Positions 43,036 to 49,941 of a stretch of 64,000 nt of DNA are shown here, piece after piece. The notes beneath the pieces were generated by a model, which saw only the letters and a list, made by a program, of their open reading frames with translations, had not been told where the DNA came from and did not search any database. Source of the stretch: a virus; IMG/VR virus record IMGVR_UViG_3300032093_000012, positions 62,001 to 126,000 of that record, one strand, 5' to 3'. A program made the translations under genes and the position numbers. The stretch's first letter is position 1. Each line of letters starts with the position of its first letter.

Positions 43036-43284
43036 ATGATACTGATCGAACTGACACTGCCCACCTTCTGGGCGTCTTCGCTGGTCAACGGTGACGACAC
43101 CGGTCTAGATGACGAAGATCAAGCCCAGCTGGATGCCTTCATCGATGACATGGTCAACCAGTATGGCAAGTGCTGGTGCCTCGGCATCAAGGACGGCGAT
43201 GAGCCTGTCTTCACCTCGTACCACGACGCCAATGCATTCGGTGTCCTGGCCTGTGACTGCGCAATCTTCGTATTTGAGGGCTGA
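43036..43284 (+). CDS. Small acidic protein
   Basis: About 82 residues from MILIELTLP, with AAGGAGAG upstream. Very acidic middle. Followed four bases later by the next gene. No family recognised. Confidence 0.65.
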   Translation: MILIELTLPTFWASSLVNGDDTGLDDEDQAQLDAFIDDMVNQYGKCWCLGIKDGDEPVFTSYHDANAFGVLACDCAIFVFEG

Positions 43285-43287
43285 ACC

Positions 43288-43524
43288 ATGCAAGCTGAAC
43301 AACTCCACCTCGAGAACCTCCCATTGGCCGATGCACAGGCAAAGGCCATTGCCATCCTGAAGGACACCAAGACGAAACAGGCAAAAGTTAACAACCTGGT
43401 CCGAGACGTCCAGCGTGCCCGGTCCTCCCGCGAGGTCCAGCGCATCATGTGGAACACCCTGCTGGCAGGCACCGGCTTTGGCACGGTGGACAGCCCCTGG
43501 CAACAATTTCACAAAATGACGTAA
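43288..43524 (+). CDS. Small helical protein
   Basis: 78 residues, helical, with a Lys/Arg-rich centre. Co-transcribed with the gene before it. No family recognised. Confidence 0.6.
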   Translation: MQAEQLHLENLPLADAQAKAIAILKDTKTKQAKVNNLVRDVQRARSSREVQRIMWNTLLAGTGFGTVDSPWQQFHKMT

Positions 43525-43541
43525 AAAACGCGAAATAAGCA

Positions 43542-43569
43542 TGTACAAGCATGCAGGACTTGATAAGAT
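43542..43569 (+). promoter_or_regulatory. Phage promoter, TGTACA family
   Basis: AAATAAGCATGTACA, 16 bases, TAAGAT. Confidence 0.65.
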
Positions 43570-43597
43570 CAGATAGTAAGCAAATGGAGTACACACG

Positions 43598-43705
43598 ATG
43601 AGCACCTCAGATATCATGATTGTCCTGGCCCCGTTCGCGATCCTGTGGTCGGTCATGGCCATCGGGTTCCTCATCGTCCACATCTTTGAAGTGAAAGGAA
43701 ACTAA
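43598..43705 (+). CDS. Tiny single-pass membrane protein
   Basis: 35 residues dominated by one membrane helix (IMIVLAPFAILWSVMAIGFL). ATGGAG lies upstream of the ATG, and the next gene starts three bases after its stop. Confidence 0.55.
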   Translation: MSTSDIMIVLAPFAILWSVMAIGFLIVHIFEVKGN

Positions 43706-43708
43706 GTC

Positions 43709-44020
43709 ATGACTACTGCGACTGTTGAAGCCATCAAGGCCAAGAACCTCGACACCATGCGTGCTGTCACCCAGATGCTCAAGGACGAGCAGCGCGCCCC
43801 TAAGCGTTCCACCAAGGAAGTCCCTGCTGCCAAGCTCCTGAAGGAAGTTGGTGTCAAGGTGCCCAAGCAGGCAGGTAAGGAAACGAAGCTGGCCTGTTCC
43901 CTGCGCTTGATCGAGACCTACAAGGTCCGTGATGAGTTTGTCAAGATGCTGCAGGGCCACTTCCCGGATCTGTCCGAGTTCAATGCCCGCTGCTACTTCA
44001 ATAAGGTTCGTCAGGGGTGA
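43709..44020 (+). CDS. Small basic protein
   Basis: 103 residues: Lys/Ala-rich first half and an LSEFNARCYFNKVRQG end. A terminator follows. Possible nucleic-acid binding from composition; no family recognised. Confidence 0.7.
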   Translation: MTTATVEAIKAKNLDTMRAVTQMLKDEQRAPKRSTKEVPAAKLLKEVGVKVPKQAGKETKLACSLRLIETYKVRDEFVKMLQGHFPDLSEFNARCYFNKVRQG

Positions 44021-44051
44021 TCCCTCTCCTCCGTATACCCTGACGCTTGTT

Positions 44052-44088
44052 GGGGCCGGTTGCCTTAGCGCGCTGGCCCCACTTTTTT
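44052..44088 (+). terminator. Intrinsic terminator
   Basis: GGGGCC (44052-44057) pairs with GGCCCC (44075-44080), and a run of T follows. Confidence 0.7.
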
Positions 44089-44100
44089 CGAAAATAAGCA

Positions 44101-44128
44101 TGTACAACCCCTCTGGATATGGTATTCT
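44101..44128 (+). promoter_or_regulatory. Phage promoter, TGTACA family
   Basis: AAATAAGCATGTACA, 16 bases, TATTCT. Confidence 0.6.
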
Positions 44129-44152
44129 AGATTATACCAAGGAGAGAGCACC

Positions 44153-44353
44153 ATGTACACCGTTGACCAGATCCGCACCATCCTGGACGAGCTTGAGTCC
44201 AACTACTCGATGGCTATGGACTTCCAAGCCTATCCCCTGGCTAATCACCTCCTGAAGCAGATCGATGCCCTCCGGGATGAGTTGGTTGGCCTGATCATGG
44301 CCGAGGATCCTTATACGTCTGAGGCTGATGTCCGCTACTTCGAGGGGTTCTGA
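44153..44353 (+). CDS. Small helical protein
   Basis: 66 residues, acidic, with an AAGGAGAG site upstream. No family recognised. Confidence 0.65.
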   Translation: MYTVDQIRTILDELESNYSMAMDFQAYPLANHLLKQIDALRDELVGLIMAEDPYTSEADVRYFEGF

Positions 44354-44354
44354 G

Positions 44355-44621
44355 ATGCAGGTAATAGCCAACTGCCAGGCCGGTGGCCACAAGACCGGCG
44401 AGCTCAATGACATCACGGTCGAGGAGATCAGCGCCACCCTGGGCTTCGAGCCTAACGTGGATGATGATCCCTGTAAAGTGGTCAATTCCTGGGGCTTCAC
44501 CGTCGATGGCCATGACTGTGGCATCTGGGACTATAAGGGCTCTCACAAGATCGGCATGTTCTCCACCTTCGGTCCGGACTACGTCTTCCGCGCACTGTTC
44601 TCACCATACTACAGCCGCTGA
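44355..44621 (+). CDS. Small phage protein of unknown function
   Basis: About 88 residues from MQVIANCQAGG, starting one base after the previous stop; GAGGGG lies upstream. The pattern GFTVDGHDCGIWDYKGSH suggests a compact beta domain. Function unknown. Confidence 0.65.
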   Translation: MQVIANCQAGGHKTGELNDITVEEISATLGFEPNVDDDPCKVVNSWGFTVDGHDCGIWDYKGSHKIGMFSTFGPDYVFRALFSPYYSR

Positions 44622-44647
44622 TTCCTGTACATTATACTAAAGCACTA

Positions 44648-44675
44648 TGTACAAGGCACGTGACTGTGGTAGGAT
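44648..44675 (+). promoter_or_regulatory. Phage promoter, TGTACA family
   Basis: TGTACA, 16 bases, TAGGAT, before the gene at 44700. Confidence 0.6.
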
Positions 44676-44699
44676 TAGATATCAAAAGGAGAGACTAAC

Positions 44700-44963
44700 A
44701 TGCAAGCACAGACCTACAGCATCATCGAAGCAGTCCAGGACTTTGGTCCGATCGTCCACGTGGACGAGGATCTTGGCTTCATCTTCTGCTGGAACCGCAA
44801 CCACACCTTCAATGTCCTGACCAAGTTCAATGATCGTTATCAGGTGGTTGACGCTTTCCAGAACTACGACGTCGAACGCACAGATTCGCTGACCAAAGTG
44901 ATTAGCAAGTGCGAGTGCTATTGCATCAATCTCCATGACGAGCTCAACGAGGAGTATGCTTAA
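44700..44963 (+). CDS. Small acidic protein
   Basis: 87 residues; AAAGGAGAG lies upstream and the stop overlaps the next ATG (TAATG). No family recognised. Confidence 0.65.
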   Translation: MQAQTYSIIEAVQDFGPIVHVDEDLGFIFCWNRNHTFNVLTKFNDRYQVVDAFQNYDVERTDSLTKVISKCECYCINLHDELNEEYA

Positions 44964-45148
44964 TGTCCAAGCTGTCTCAATTCATCGTCAAGCACAACGT
45001 CGAGGATGGCTACTCTGTGGCCTTTGCTGTGGAACGCATTGCCATCTTCCTTCGTTGTTCAGAGGACGAGATCCTCTCTGGTGCTCTTAATGACACCAAG
45101 GCTGCACAGTATCTTCTTAACCTTTCTCGGAGACTCGCTAATGTCTAA
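44963..45148 (+). CDS. Small helical protein
   Basis: 61 residues. Coupled by overlap to genes on both sides. Helical; function unknown. Confidence 0.6.
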   Translation: MSKLSQFIVKHNVEDGYSVAFAVERIAIFLRCSEDEILSGALNDTKAAQYLLNLSRRLANV

Positions 45149-45416
45149 GAACCTCGAACTGGCGAAAGCCATCCGCCACGGCCTCTTCGCAGACCGCGCC
45201 ACTGTCAAGGAAGCATTTGATTATGCCTTTGACGTCATCTCCCGCCTCCCTTCTTCTGAGCAGATCGCTGCCACGACAGCCATGTACGTCGTCCTCAACA
45301 CGATCTCCAAAGAGATTGAGAAGAACGAAGCGGCTGCAGAGGAATACCCTGCAGGCGGCGGCATCGAGAAGGCCTTTGCCACAGGCGACCACTCTCCCAA
45401 GAACGTCTGGCCATAA
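45141..45416 (+). CDS. Small helical protein
   Basis: About 91 residues from MSKNLELAKAIRHG, whose ATG overlaps the previous stop by eight bases. The longer frame upstream is a shadow of that gene. A helical core and a Gly/Lys/Pro tail; no family recognised. Confidence 0.65.
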   Translation: MSKNLELAKAIRHGLFADRATVKEAFDYAFDVISRLPSSEQIAATTAMYVVLNTISKEIEKNEAAAEEYPAGGGIEKAFATGDHSPKNVWP

Positions 45417-45426
45417 GGATAACACC

Positions 45427-45606
45427 ATGTCTGAGACACTGACTCCTACATCATGGACCATCATCGTCCGCAAGGGCTCCATTGGTGGCAACCTCATCAT
45501 CCTCAAAGAGGAATACACCGACTATGACGCTGTCATGACCCGCCTTGACGAGGTCGAGCGCAACTACGGTAGCCGCTACTGGATCGACCTACGCACCCAC
45601 TACTAG
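45427..45606 (+). CDS. Small phage protein of unknown function
   Basis: 59 residues from MSETLTPTSW, with AAGGATAAC upstream. Ends YWIDLRTHY. The longer frame lies over the previous gene and is a shadow. Confidence 0.6.
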   Translation: MSETLTPTSWTIIVRKGSIGGNLIILKEEYTDYDAVMTRLDEVERNYGSRYWIDLRTHY

Positions 45607-45613
45607 GACTAGC

Positions 45614-45647
45614 CTAGAGCAGGACCAGTGACTATGGTAAGCTCTAG
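45614..45647 (+). terminator. Possible terminator hairpin
   Basis: CTAGAGC (45614-45620) pairs with GCTCTAG (45641-45647); a short T run follows. It lies in a 190-base gap (45607-45798) that otherwise holds only A/T-rich sequence and the next promoter. Confidence 0.4.
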
Positions 45648-45763
45648 GTACCCTTTTACTATACTGGATCTAGTACGTCGGTCTCCTATTAATAGACTTT
45701 GCGTTCCCTCACTTTGAAAATTTTTTCTGGAAATTTTTTTAGCTCTCCACGGTCATATAGCTG

Positions 45764-45792
45764 TTTACATCTGTCCTCATCTGGGGTATAAT
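45764..45792 (+). promoter_or_regulatory. Sigma-70-like promoter
   Basis: TTTACA and TATAAT with a 17-base spacer. The expected start of transcription falls on or next to the ATG at 45799. Confidence 0.6.
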
Positions 45793-45798
45793 GATTTC

Positions 45799-45993
45799 AT
45801 GATCAAACATATTACTGATAAAGACAACTACTGGGTACGAGTTACCTGGCGTAAGACTGTGGTACCTTACGGTCCCCGTAAGGTACAGACTATTACCAAC
45901 CTGAGTAGGGATAGAGCTTCTCAGTTGTACCGTAGGTATGACTATGAGATGGAAATCCTTGACATCTACAAGGTGGAGATGGGTCGAGGATGA
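45799..45993 (+). CDS. Small protein from a probable leaderless transcript
   Basis: 64 residues starting MIKHITDKDNYWVRVTW. The ATG lies only six bases after the -10 box, with no room for a ribosome site and no good later start. It overlaps the next gene by four bases. Function unknown. Confidence 0.6.
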   Translation: MIKHITDKDNYWVRVTWRKTVVPYGPRKVQTITNLSRDRASQLYRRYDYEMEILDIYKVEMGRG

Positions 45994-46277
45994 GTAAGTA
46001 TCGTTTAGAGGTATCTCATTGGACCCGTAGCCGTGATGGGGATGATTGGGTTGACTCAGAGTATTGGGTTAACTTTCAGTCTCTATCAGAGGGCATGGAG
46101 CGTATTGAGAGGATCTCCGATCCCTTGAACAGGAGTCTTATAGAGGTACGTCTCTACAACATGACTGATAGTAAGGACCTCGTTTACAGGAAAGACTTTA
46201 TCTCAGGGAAGGTGGAGGATTATACTACTATCCCTGATTTCGATTATCACAACAAGGAGTATGACAATGGTAAGTAA
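45990..46277 (+). CDS. Small phage protein of unknown function
   Basis: 95 residues; ATGA overlap with the gene before. Mixed charge, no family recognised. Confidence 0.65.
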   Translation: MSKYRLEVSHWTRSRDGDDWVDSEYWVNFQSLSEGMERIERISDPLNRSLIEVRLYNMTDSKDLVYRKDFISGKVEDYTTIPDFDYHNKEYDNGK

Positions 46278-46524
46278 AGCAGCAGAATACACTAAGACTA
46301 CAGATACTAAAGAGAAGAAGCCGGGCCGGTACGTGTTCTACGTGAACGTAGATCAGTACTGCAAGCAGGGTTGGTTGAACCAGATCTTCATGTCCGAGTC
46401 GCGCAGCGAGAAGCTGCTGCGTATCAAGGCTGAGATCGCTCGCTCAGGTTTCTTCAAGCCAGATGAGGAAGTCCTCATCGTCCCCTCTAACGGCACCCAT
46501 CTCGAGAAGCTCTGGGAAGAGTAA
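46267..46524 (+). CDS. Small basic protein
   Basis: About 85 residues from MVSKAAEYTK; GGAG lies seven bases upstream of this ATG. It resembles short nucleic-acid-binding proteins in charge only. It overlaps the previous stop. Confidence 0.6.
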   Translation: MVSKAAEYTKTTDTKEKKPGRYVFYVNVDQYCKQGWLNQIFMSESRSEKLLRIKAEIARSGFFKPDEEVLIVPSNGTHLEKLWEE

Positions 46525-46570
46525 GATCTCTCTGGAAATCTAGAAAAATGTGCCGTAATAGGATAGAGAA

Positions 46571-46777
46571 ATGACAGACGTACTAGATGAACTGACACAG
46601 GCATATAGCTTTACCAGAGATGAACTTCTTGGTAAAGCTATCGACGAGATCGCTCAACAACGTAGACACATCGAGAACCTCTCTCGAGAACACTCAGACC
46701 TACGACATGAGAATCAGATCCTCGTAGAGATCAATCGAGACCTACACTGGAAAATGGAATATGAGAGGAAACACTAA
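46571..46777 (+). CDS. Coiled-coil small protein
   Basis: 68 residues, heptad-rich (IDEIAQQRRHIENLSREHSD). The stop overlaps the next ATG (TAATG). Function unknown. Confidence 0.6.
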   Translation: MTDVLDELTQAYSFTRDELLGKAIDEIAQQRRHIENLSREHSDLRHENQILVEINRDLHWKMEYERKH

Positions 46778-47235
46778 TGTCCGATGCATTTACACAGGAA
46801 GAAGCATGGATCTTCGACATGGATGGTACACTCGCTAACTCTAAATGGCGACAACACCACCTCATGGGCATCAAGAAAGACTGGAAAAGCTGGAATACCG
46901 GCATGATCCACGACCTGCCAAATCATGAGATCATCCAGTTTACTCATATCGCTAAGGAAAAAAACATCGCTGTCATAGTCTGTACAGGCCGAGAGGATAC
47001 ATACAGAAAAGACACCGAAGATTGGCTCAAGATGCACTGCGTTTCCTACGATATGCTCTTCATGCGAAAGGCAAAAGACTATCGCAAGGATCAATTCATC
47101 AAGAAAGAAATGCTCGAGACTATCAAGTTTCTTAACTACAACCCTACACTCTCTTTCGACGATCGCGACCGAGTGGTCAAGATGTGGCGAGAAGAAGGTA
47201 TCCGATGCTTTCAGGTCGACTACGGCGACTTTTAA
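46777..47235 (+). CDS. HAD-family 3'-phosphatase (polynucleotide-kinase phosphatase-like)
   Basis: The 152-residue protein has HAD motif I WIFDMDGTLAN (about 10-20), motif II in IVCTGREDTYR, a motif III Lys (MRKAKDYRKDQF) and motif IV SFDDRDRVV. The order and spacing resemble the 3'-phosphatase half of T4 polynucleotide kinase, which heals RNA ends. The kinase half is absent. A role with the adjacent tRNA island is possible but not shown. Confidence 0.85.
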   Translation: MSDAFTQEEAWIFDMDGTLANSKWRQHHLMGIKKDWKSWNTGMIHDLPNHEIIQFTHIAKEKNIAVIVCTGREDTYRKDTEDWLKMHCVSYDMLFMRKAKDYRKDQFIKKEMLETIKFLNYNPTLSFDDRDRVVKMWREEGIRCFQVDYGDF

Positions 47236-47252
47236 CATAGAAAGGTGATAAT

Positions 47253-47525
47253 ATGCATATCAATGCCAACATCAGCGTAGAACTAGACGAAGATCAGGCT
47301 GACGAAGTCCTGCTTAACATCCTCAAGAGGGACTACGTACGTCTCTACGACGAACGTCAAGATCTCATGCAACGCGTCAATGAGCTTGCAGAGTACGAAA
47401 AAGAAGACCTTGAGCACATTAATGGCTACATAGTCGCTATCGAGACCCTCCTGAAGTACTACATGTACGTCGGAGACGCTGAAGAGTTCATTCGAGGCGT
47501 AAAAGGGGTTTACATCTCTGAATAA
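47253..47525 (+). CDS. Coiled-coil small protein
   Basis: 90 residues with an acidic start and a helical middle (DLMQRVNELAEYEKEDLEHI). GAAAGGTG lies upstream of the ATG. Function unknown. Confidence 0.65.
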   Translation: MHINANISVELDEDQADEVLLNILKRDYVRLYDERQDLMQRVNELAEYEKEDLEHINGYIVAIETLLKYYMYVGDAEEFIRGVKGVYISE

Positions 47526-47565
47526 CCGTGGTATAAAGAGTCTGTAAGTCACAAGGAGACACAAG

Positions 47566-47736
47566 ATGAACGTGTATATCCAGTATCAAGACGTTACAGG
47601 CTCATGGTACCAAGTCATGGTCACAGAAAATGAGGGCCCTCGTATCCTCATGGCCATGAAGACAGTATCCAGCCAGTATCCTGGCTCACGTGTTCGTGCC
47701 GTTGATGAAAACGGGCGAGTAGTTGACATCCTCTAA
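47566..47736 (+). CDS. Small phage protein of unknown function
   Basis: 56 residues with beta-type pattern (NVYIQYQDVTGSWYQV) and GSRVRAVDENGRVVDIL at the end. CAAGGAGA precedes the ATG, and TTTACA-17-TATAAA lies upstream at about 47508-47536. Confidence 0.6.
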   Translation: MNVYIQYQDVTGSWYQVMVTENEGPRILMAMKTVSSQYPGSRVRAVDENGRVVDIL

Positions 47737-47745
47737 AAAAAGTTG

Positions 47746-47774
47746 TTGACAAATTTTCATCGTTGTAGTACTAT
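47746..47774 (+). promoter_or_regulatory. Strong sigma-70-like promoter
   Basis: TTGACA, 17 bases, TACTAT, before the HTH gene at 47818. Confidence 0.7.
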
Positions 47775-47817
47775 CTAAACAGTGGCAGTGAGCCACACAA
47801 CTAGGAGAATATACATT

Positions 47818-48087
47818 ATGCGTAATACTCAGTCTACCAAGCTCGTCACCGCTCTCGAGAAGGGTGAAGAGCTCACTGCCAAGCAGATCTCTGCTCGGTT
47901 CAACATCGCTAACCCTACCGCAGTCATCGCTAACCTTCGTTCCGAGGGTCATGTGATCTACACCAATACCCGCAAGAATCACCGCGGCGAAACGGTCTCT
48001 AAGTACCGTATCGGCAAGCCCACTAAGCGTCTCGTCGCCGCTGGTCTCGCTCTTCTCGGTGTCCAGGGTGCAGGACTCGTCAACTAA
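47818..48087 (+). CDS. Winged-helix DNA-binding protein
   Basis: About 89 residues from MRNTQSTKLV, preceded by CTAGGAGA. Residues about 12-55 form a helix-turn-helix (EELTAKQISARFNIA, TAVIANLRSEGHVIY) with a wing (KNHRGETVSKYRIG). It may be a transcription regulator. It lies directly before the promoter of the tRNA array, where a 10-bp inverted repeat could be its operator. Confidence 0.75.
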   Translation: MRNTQSTKLVTALEKGEELTAKQISARFNIANPTAVIANLRSEGHVIYTNTRKNHRGETVSKYRIGKPTKRLVAAGLALLGVQGAGLVN

Positions 48088-48104
48088 AAAATAATGTCTA
48101 ATAG

Positions 48105-48153
48105 TTGACAGTTTTACAACTCTGGTGTATAAATAAAGTGATTCCAGAGTTGT
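48105..48153 (+). promoter_or_regulatory. Promoter of the tRNA array with overlapping inverted repeat
   Basis: TTGACA (48105-48110), 17 bases, TATAAA (48128-48133) is a near-consensus promoter. A perfect 10-bp inverted repeat, 48116-48125 with 48144-48153, straddles the -10 box, as an operator or a 5' hairpin would. Confidence 0.65.
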
Positions 48154-48190
48154 AATACTCTCGCTGTTTGACATTGTTGGTAAGAATGTT

Positions 48191-48331
48191 GAGACAATCG
48201 AAAGGTTGTCTCTTCACGGATGCATCAGAACCCGAAGTGTGTGCACAATATTAACATAGAGGTAGGCTACTCAGCCCGTCTAAGTCGGCCGTAATTGACG
48301 GTGGTATTAGTAGTTAGATAGCTGGTGCATC
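48191..48331 (+). ncRNA. Structured leader before the tRNA array
   Basis: This non-coding stretch has a 9-bp hairpin with a GAAA tetraloop (48191-48212). A domain follows, closed by 48219-48226 with 48324-48331, holding hairpins at 48265-48276 and 48276-48301 (these two share a base, so they may be alternatives). It may be a leader or a processed ncRNA. Structure assigned by eye. Confidence 0.4.
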
Positions 48332-48345
48332 TTTGTAGAGACAAT

Positions 48346-48422
48346 GGACCCTTAGCTCATTTGGTTAGAGTAGCGGTCTTTTAAACCGTTGGTACTGGGT
48401 TCGAATCCCAGAGGGTCTACCA
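48346..48422 (+). tRNA. tRNA-Lys(UUU)
   Basis: Full cloverleaf with anticodon loop CTTTTAA, T-loop TTCGAAT and encoded CCA. Confidence 0.95.
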
Positions 48423-48439
48423 TAATATGGAGAAGTGTA

Positions 48440-48673
48440 ATGAAGAAGATCTTTTTAGCAAGCGCATGTGGATTATTTTTGGCCGGTTGCAATGCAACTG
48501 TCTATGATAGTCGTCCATCAGTGTATGTTCCTCGGCCGGCAGTAGTCGTACCACCGGTGTATGCACCGTTGCCACCGCCGCGTCCTTACTATGTTCGTCA
48601 ACCTCGTAGAGAGTGTTTTACGACATGGGACCGTACTCCTTATGGGCTGCGCGAGCGAGTTGTCTGTCGTTAA
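48440..48673 (+). CDS. Small Pro-rich lipoprotein inside the tRNA array
   Basis: About 77 residues from MKKIFLASACGLFLAGC, a lipoprotein signal with lipobox LAGC, preceded by TGGAGAAG. The rest is Pro/Val/Tyr-rich with RRECFTTWDRTPYGLRERVVC at the end. The longer open frame starts inside tRNA-Lys and is not used. An envelope role is likely. Confidence 0.75.
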   Translation: MKKIFLASACGLFLAGCNATVYDSRPSVYVPRPAVVVPPVYAPLPPPRPYYVRQPRRECFTTWDRTPYGLRERVVCR

Positions 48674-48679
48674 AAGTTT

Positions 48680-48769
48680 GGAAGGGTGGCCGAGTGGTTT
48701 AAGGCTCCAGTCTTGAAAACTGGCGTAGGCGCAAGTCTACCGTGAGTTCGAATCTCACCTCTTCCGCCA
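48680..48769 (+). tRNA. tRNA-Ser(UGA)
   Basis: Class II tRNA with long variable arm, anticodon loop CTTGAAA and encoded CCA. Confidence 0.95.
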
Positions 48770-48774
48770 AATAA

Positions 48775-48852
48775 CCCGTGTTAGTGTAGCGATCAAACAT
48801 ACCCGCCTTTCAAGCGTGGAGATCATGGGTTTGAATCCCATACGCGGGACCA
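48775..48852 (+). tRNA. tRNA-Glu(UUC)
   Basis: CCCGTGT/ACGCGGG acceptor, anticodon loop CTTTCAA, one mismatch in the anticodon stem, encoded CCA. Confidence 0.85.
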
Positions 48853-48856
48853 ATAC

Positions 48857-48932
48857 GGACCGTTAGCTGAGTTGGTTTTAGCAGGAGACTCTTAATCTCT
48901 TGACGGGGGTTCGAATCCCTCACGGTCTACCA
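48857..48932 (+). tRNA. tRNA-Lys(CUU)
   Basis: Cloverleaf with anticodon loop CTCTTAA and encoded CCA. Confidence 0.92.
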
Positions 48933-48942
48933 AAAAGTTTAT

Positions 48943-49019
48943 TCGCTTGAACCCGAATGGGTATCGGGACCTGACTGTTAATCAGGCCACTGTAGGTTCG
49001 AATCCTACCAAGCGAGCCA
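48943..49019 (+). tRNA. tRNA-Asn(GUU)
   Basis: Cloverleaf with anticodon loop CTGTTAA, T-loop TTCGAAT and encoded CCA. Confidence 0.93.
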
Positions 49020-49022
49020 AAT

Positions 49023-49093
49023 TTGAAGTGTCGGCTTATAGCACTATAAATAAACCGATATATCATCACCGAGTGTTAGTGATGACGCTTCAA
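49023..49093 (+). ncRNA. Three-way-junction RNA between tRNA-Asn and tRNA-Val
   Basis: A 9-bp helix (49023-49031 with 49085-49093) encloses a CGG/CCG arm and a 7-bp hairpin (49063-49069 with 49079-49085). No gene fits. Possibly a processing element or ncRNA; helices assigned by eye. Confidence 0.4.
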
Positions 49094-49102
49094 GCCAATT
49101 AT

Positions 49103-49177
<75 letters not shown>

Positions 49178-49190
49178 TTTTATAGGATAT

Positions 49191-49358
49191 ATGATGAATG
49201 AGTTTGTGATTGAAGTTGGTGATAAGCGTTTGCAAGTTCATGCAAACAATATGATTGAAGCTATTTACATAGCTAGATCATACAACCAAAAGCGACAAAC
49301 TTATAGAGTAACAGATACAAAGACTGGAAAAACCGTAACAGGTATTCCACTTGATTAG
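49191..49358 (+). CDS. Small protein inside the tRNA array
   Basis: 55 residues, MMNEFVIEVGDKRLQVHANN then AIYIARSYNQKRQTYRVTDT. Too short for usual cut-offs but it starts after ATAGGATAT and fills the gap between two tRNAs. Function unknown. Confidence 0.55.
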   Translation: MMNEFVIEVGDKRLQVHANNMIEAIYIARSYNQKRQTYRVTDTKTGKTVTGIPLD

Positions 49359-49361
49359 TTC

Positions 49362-49437
49362 GGGGCCATAGCTCAGCTGGGAGAGCGCTTGATTTGCATT
49401 CAAGAGGTCTGCGGTTCGATCCCGCATGGCTCCACCA
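49362..49437 (+). tRNA. tRNA-Ala(UGC)
   Basis: Canonical cloverleaf, anticodon loop TTTGCAT, encoded CCA. Confidence 0.96.
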
Positions 49438-49497
49438 ATAACGGTTAGTCGCGATAAATAGACTCGCGTGGGCCCACGGTTAGCCCATAACAGTTTC

Positions 49498-49573
<76 letters not shown>

Positions 49574-49579
49574 TATTGA

Positions 49580-49654
49580 CGCAGAGTGGAGCAGTAGTAG
49601 CTCGTTTGGTTCATACCCAAAAGGCCGGTGGTGCAATTCCATCCTCTGCAACCA
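49580..49654 (+). tRNA. Initiator tRNA-fMet(CAU)
   Basis: Anticodon loop TTCATAC, a C1-A72 mismatch at the acceptor end as in bacterial initiators, D-arm start TGGAGCAG and encoded CCA. The anticodon stem has only two of the three G-C pairs typical of initiators, and the T-loop is TGCAATT. Confidence 0.85.
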
Positions 49655-49664
49655 ATTCACAGGG

Positions 49665-49763
49665 ATGGGTTCCTGTGCGTCACCAACATCACCGATCGCA
49701 CGGTCTGATGTTGGGTATAGTGACCAGCCACTGAGGTCTGGAGTGTGCGATCGTCTAACCCAT
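49665..49763 (+). ncRNA. Pseudoknotted structured RNA after tRNA-fMet
   Basis: Three long perfect helices: 49665-49671 with 49757-49763 (7 bp), 49683-49691 with 49706-49714 (9 bp), and 49693-49701 with 49745-49753 (9 bp). The 5' strand of the third lies in the hairpin loop of the second, so they form a pseudoknot. A small GACC/GGTC hairpin lies between. No gene fits. A ribozyme, a tRNA-processing element or a regulatory RNA are all possible. Confidence 0.6.
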
Positions 49764-49808
49764 AAAATCTGACACGCGAAAAGGTGTCGCTGGATGGCAG
49801 TAACCAGC

Positions 49809-49861
49809 TATGTTATAAAACGGCTAATAGTAGCAAATATTAGTAGCCGTTTCATAACATA
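49809..49861 (+). ncRNA. Long hairpin between the pseudoknot RNA and tRNA-Asp
   Basis: 8 bp (49809-49816 with 49854-49861) plus 8 bp (49819-49826 with 49844-49851) form one long stem. Confidence 0.45.
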
Positions 49862-49863
49862 TT

Positions 49864-49940
49864 GGCCTCGTAGCTCAGTTGGTTAGAGTGCCAGCCTGTC
49901 ACGCTGGAAGTCGCCGGTTCGAGCCCGGTCGAGGTCGCCA
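49864..49940 (+). tRNA. tRNA-Asp(GUC)
   Basis: Canonical cloverleaf, anticodon loop CTGTCAC, encoded CCA. Confidence 0.96.
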
Positions 49941-49941
49941 T

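Noticed and set aside
43105-43683. Long minus-strand frame in the rightward block
   Set aside because: It runs antisense to several coupled genes that have promoters and ribosome sites; a G+C-rich region keeps such frames open by chance.
49039-49052. TATAAATA near 49045 as late promoter
   Set aside because: It lies in a structured spacer in the tRNA array and no gene starts at a suitable distance.
49665-49763. Classical delta ribozyme
   Set aside because: The nested order of helices is similar, but no P3 helix fits between the strands and the cleavage-site context is not recognisable. Left as unclassified pseudoknot RNA.
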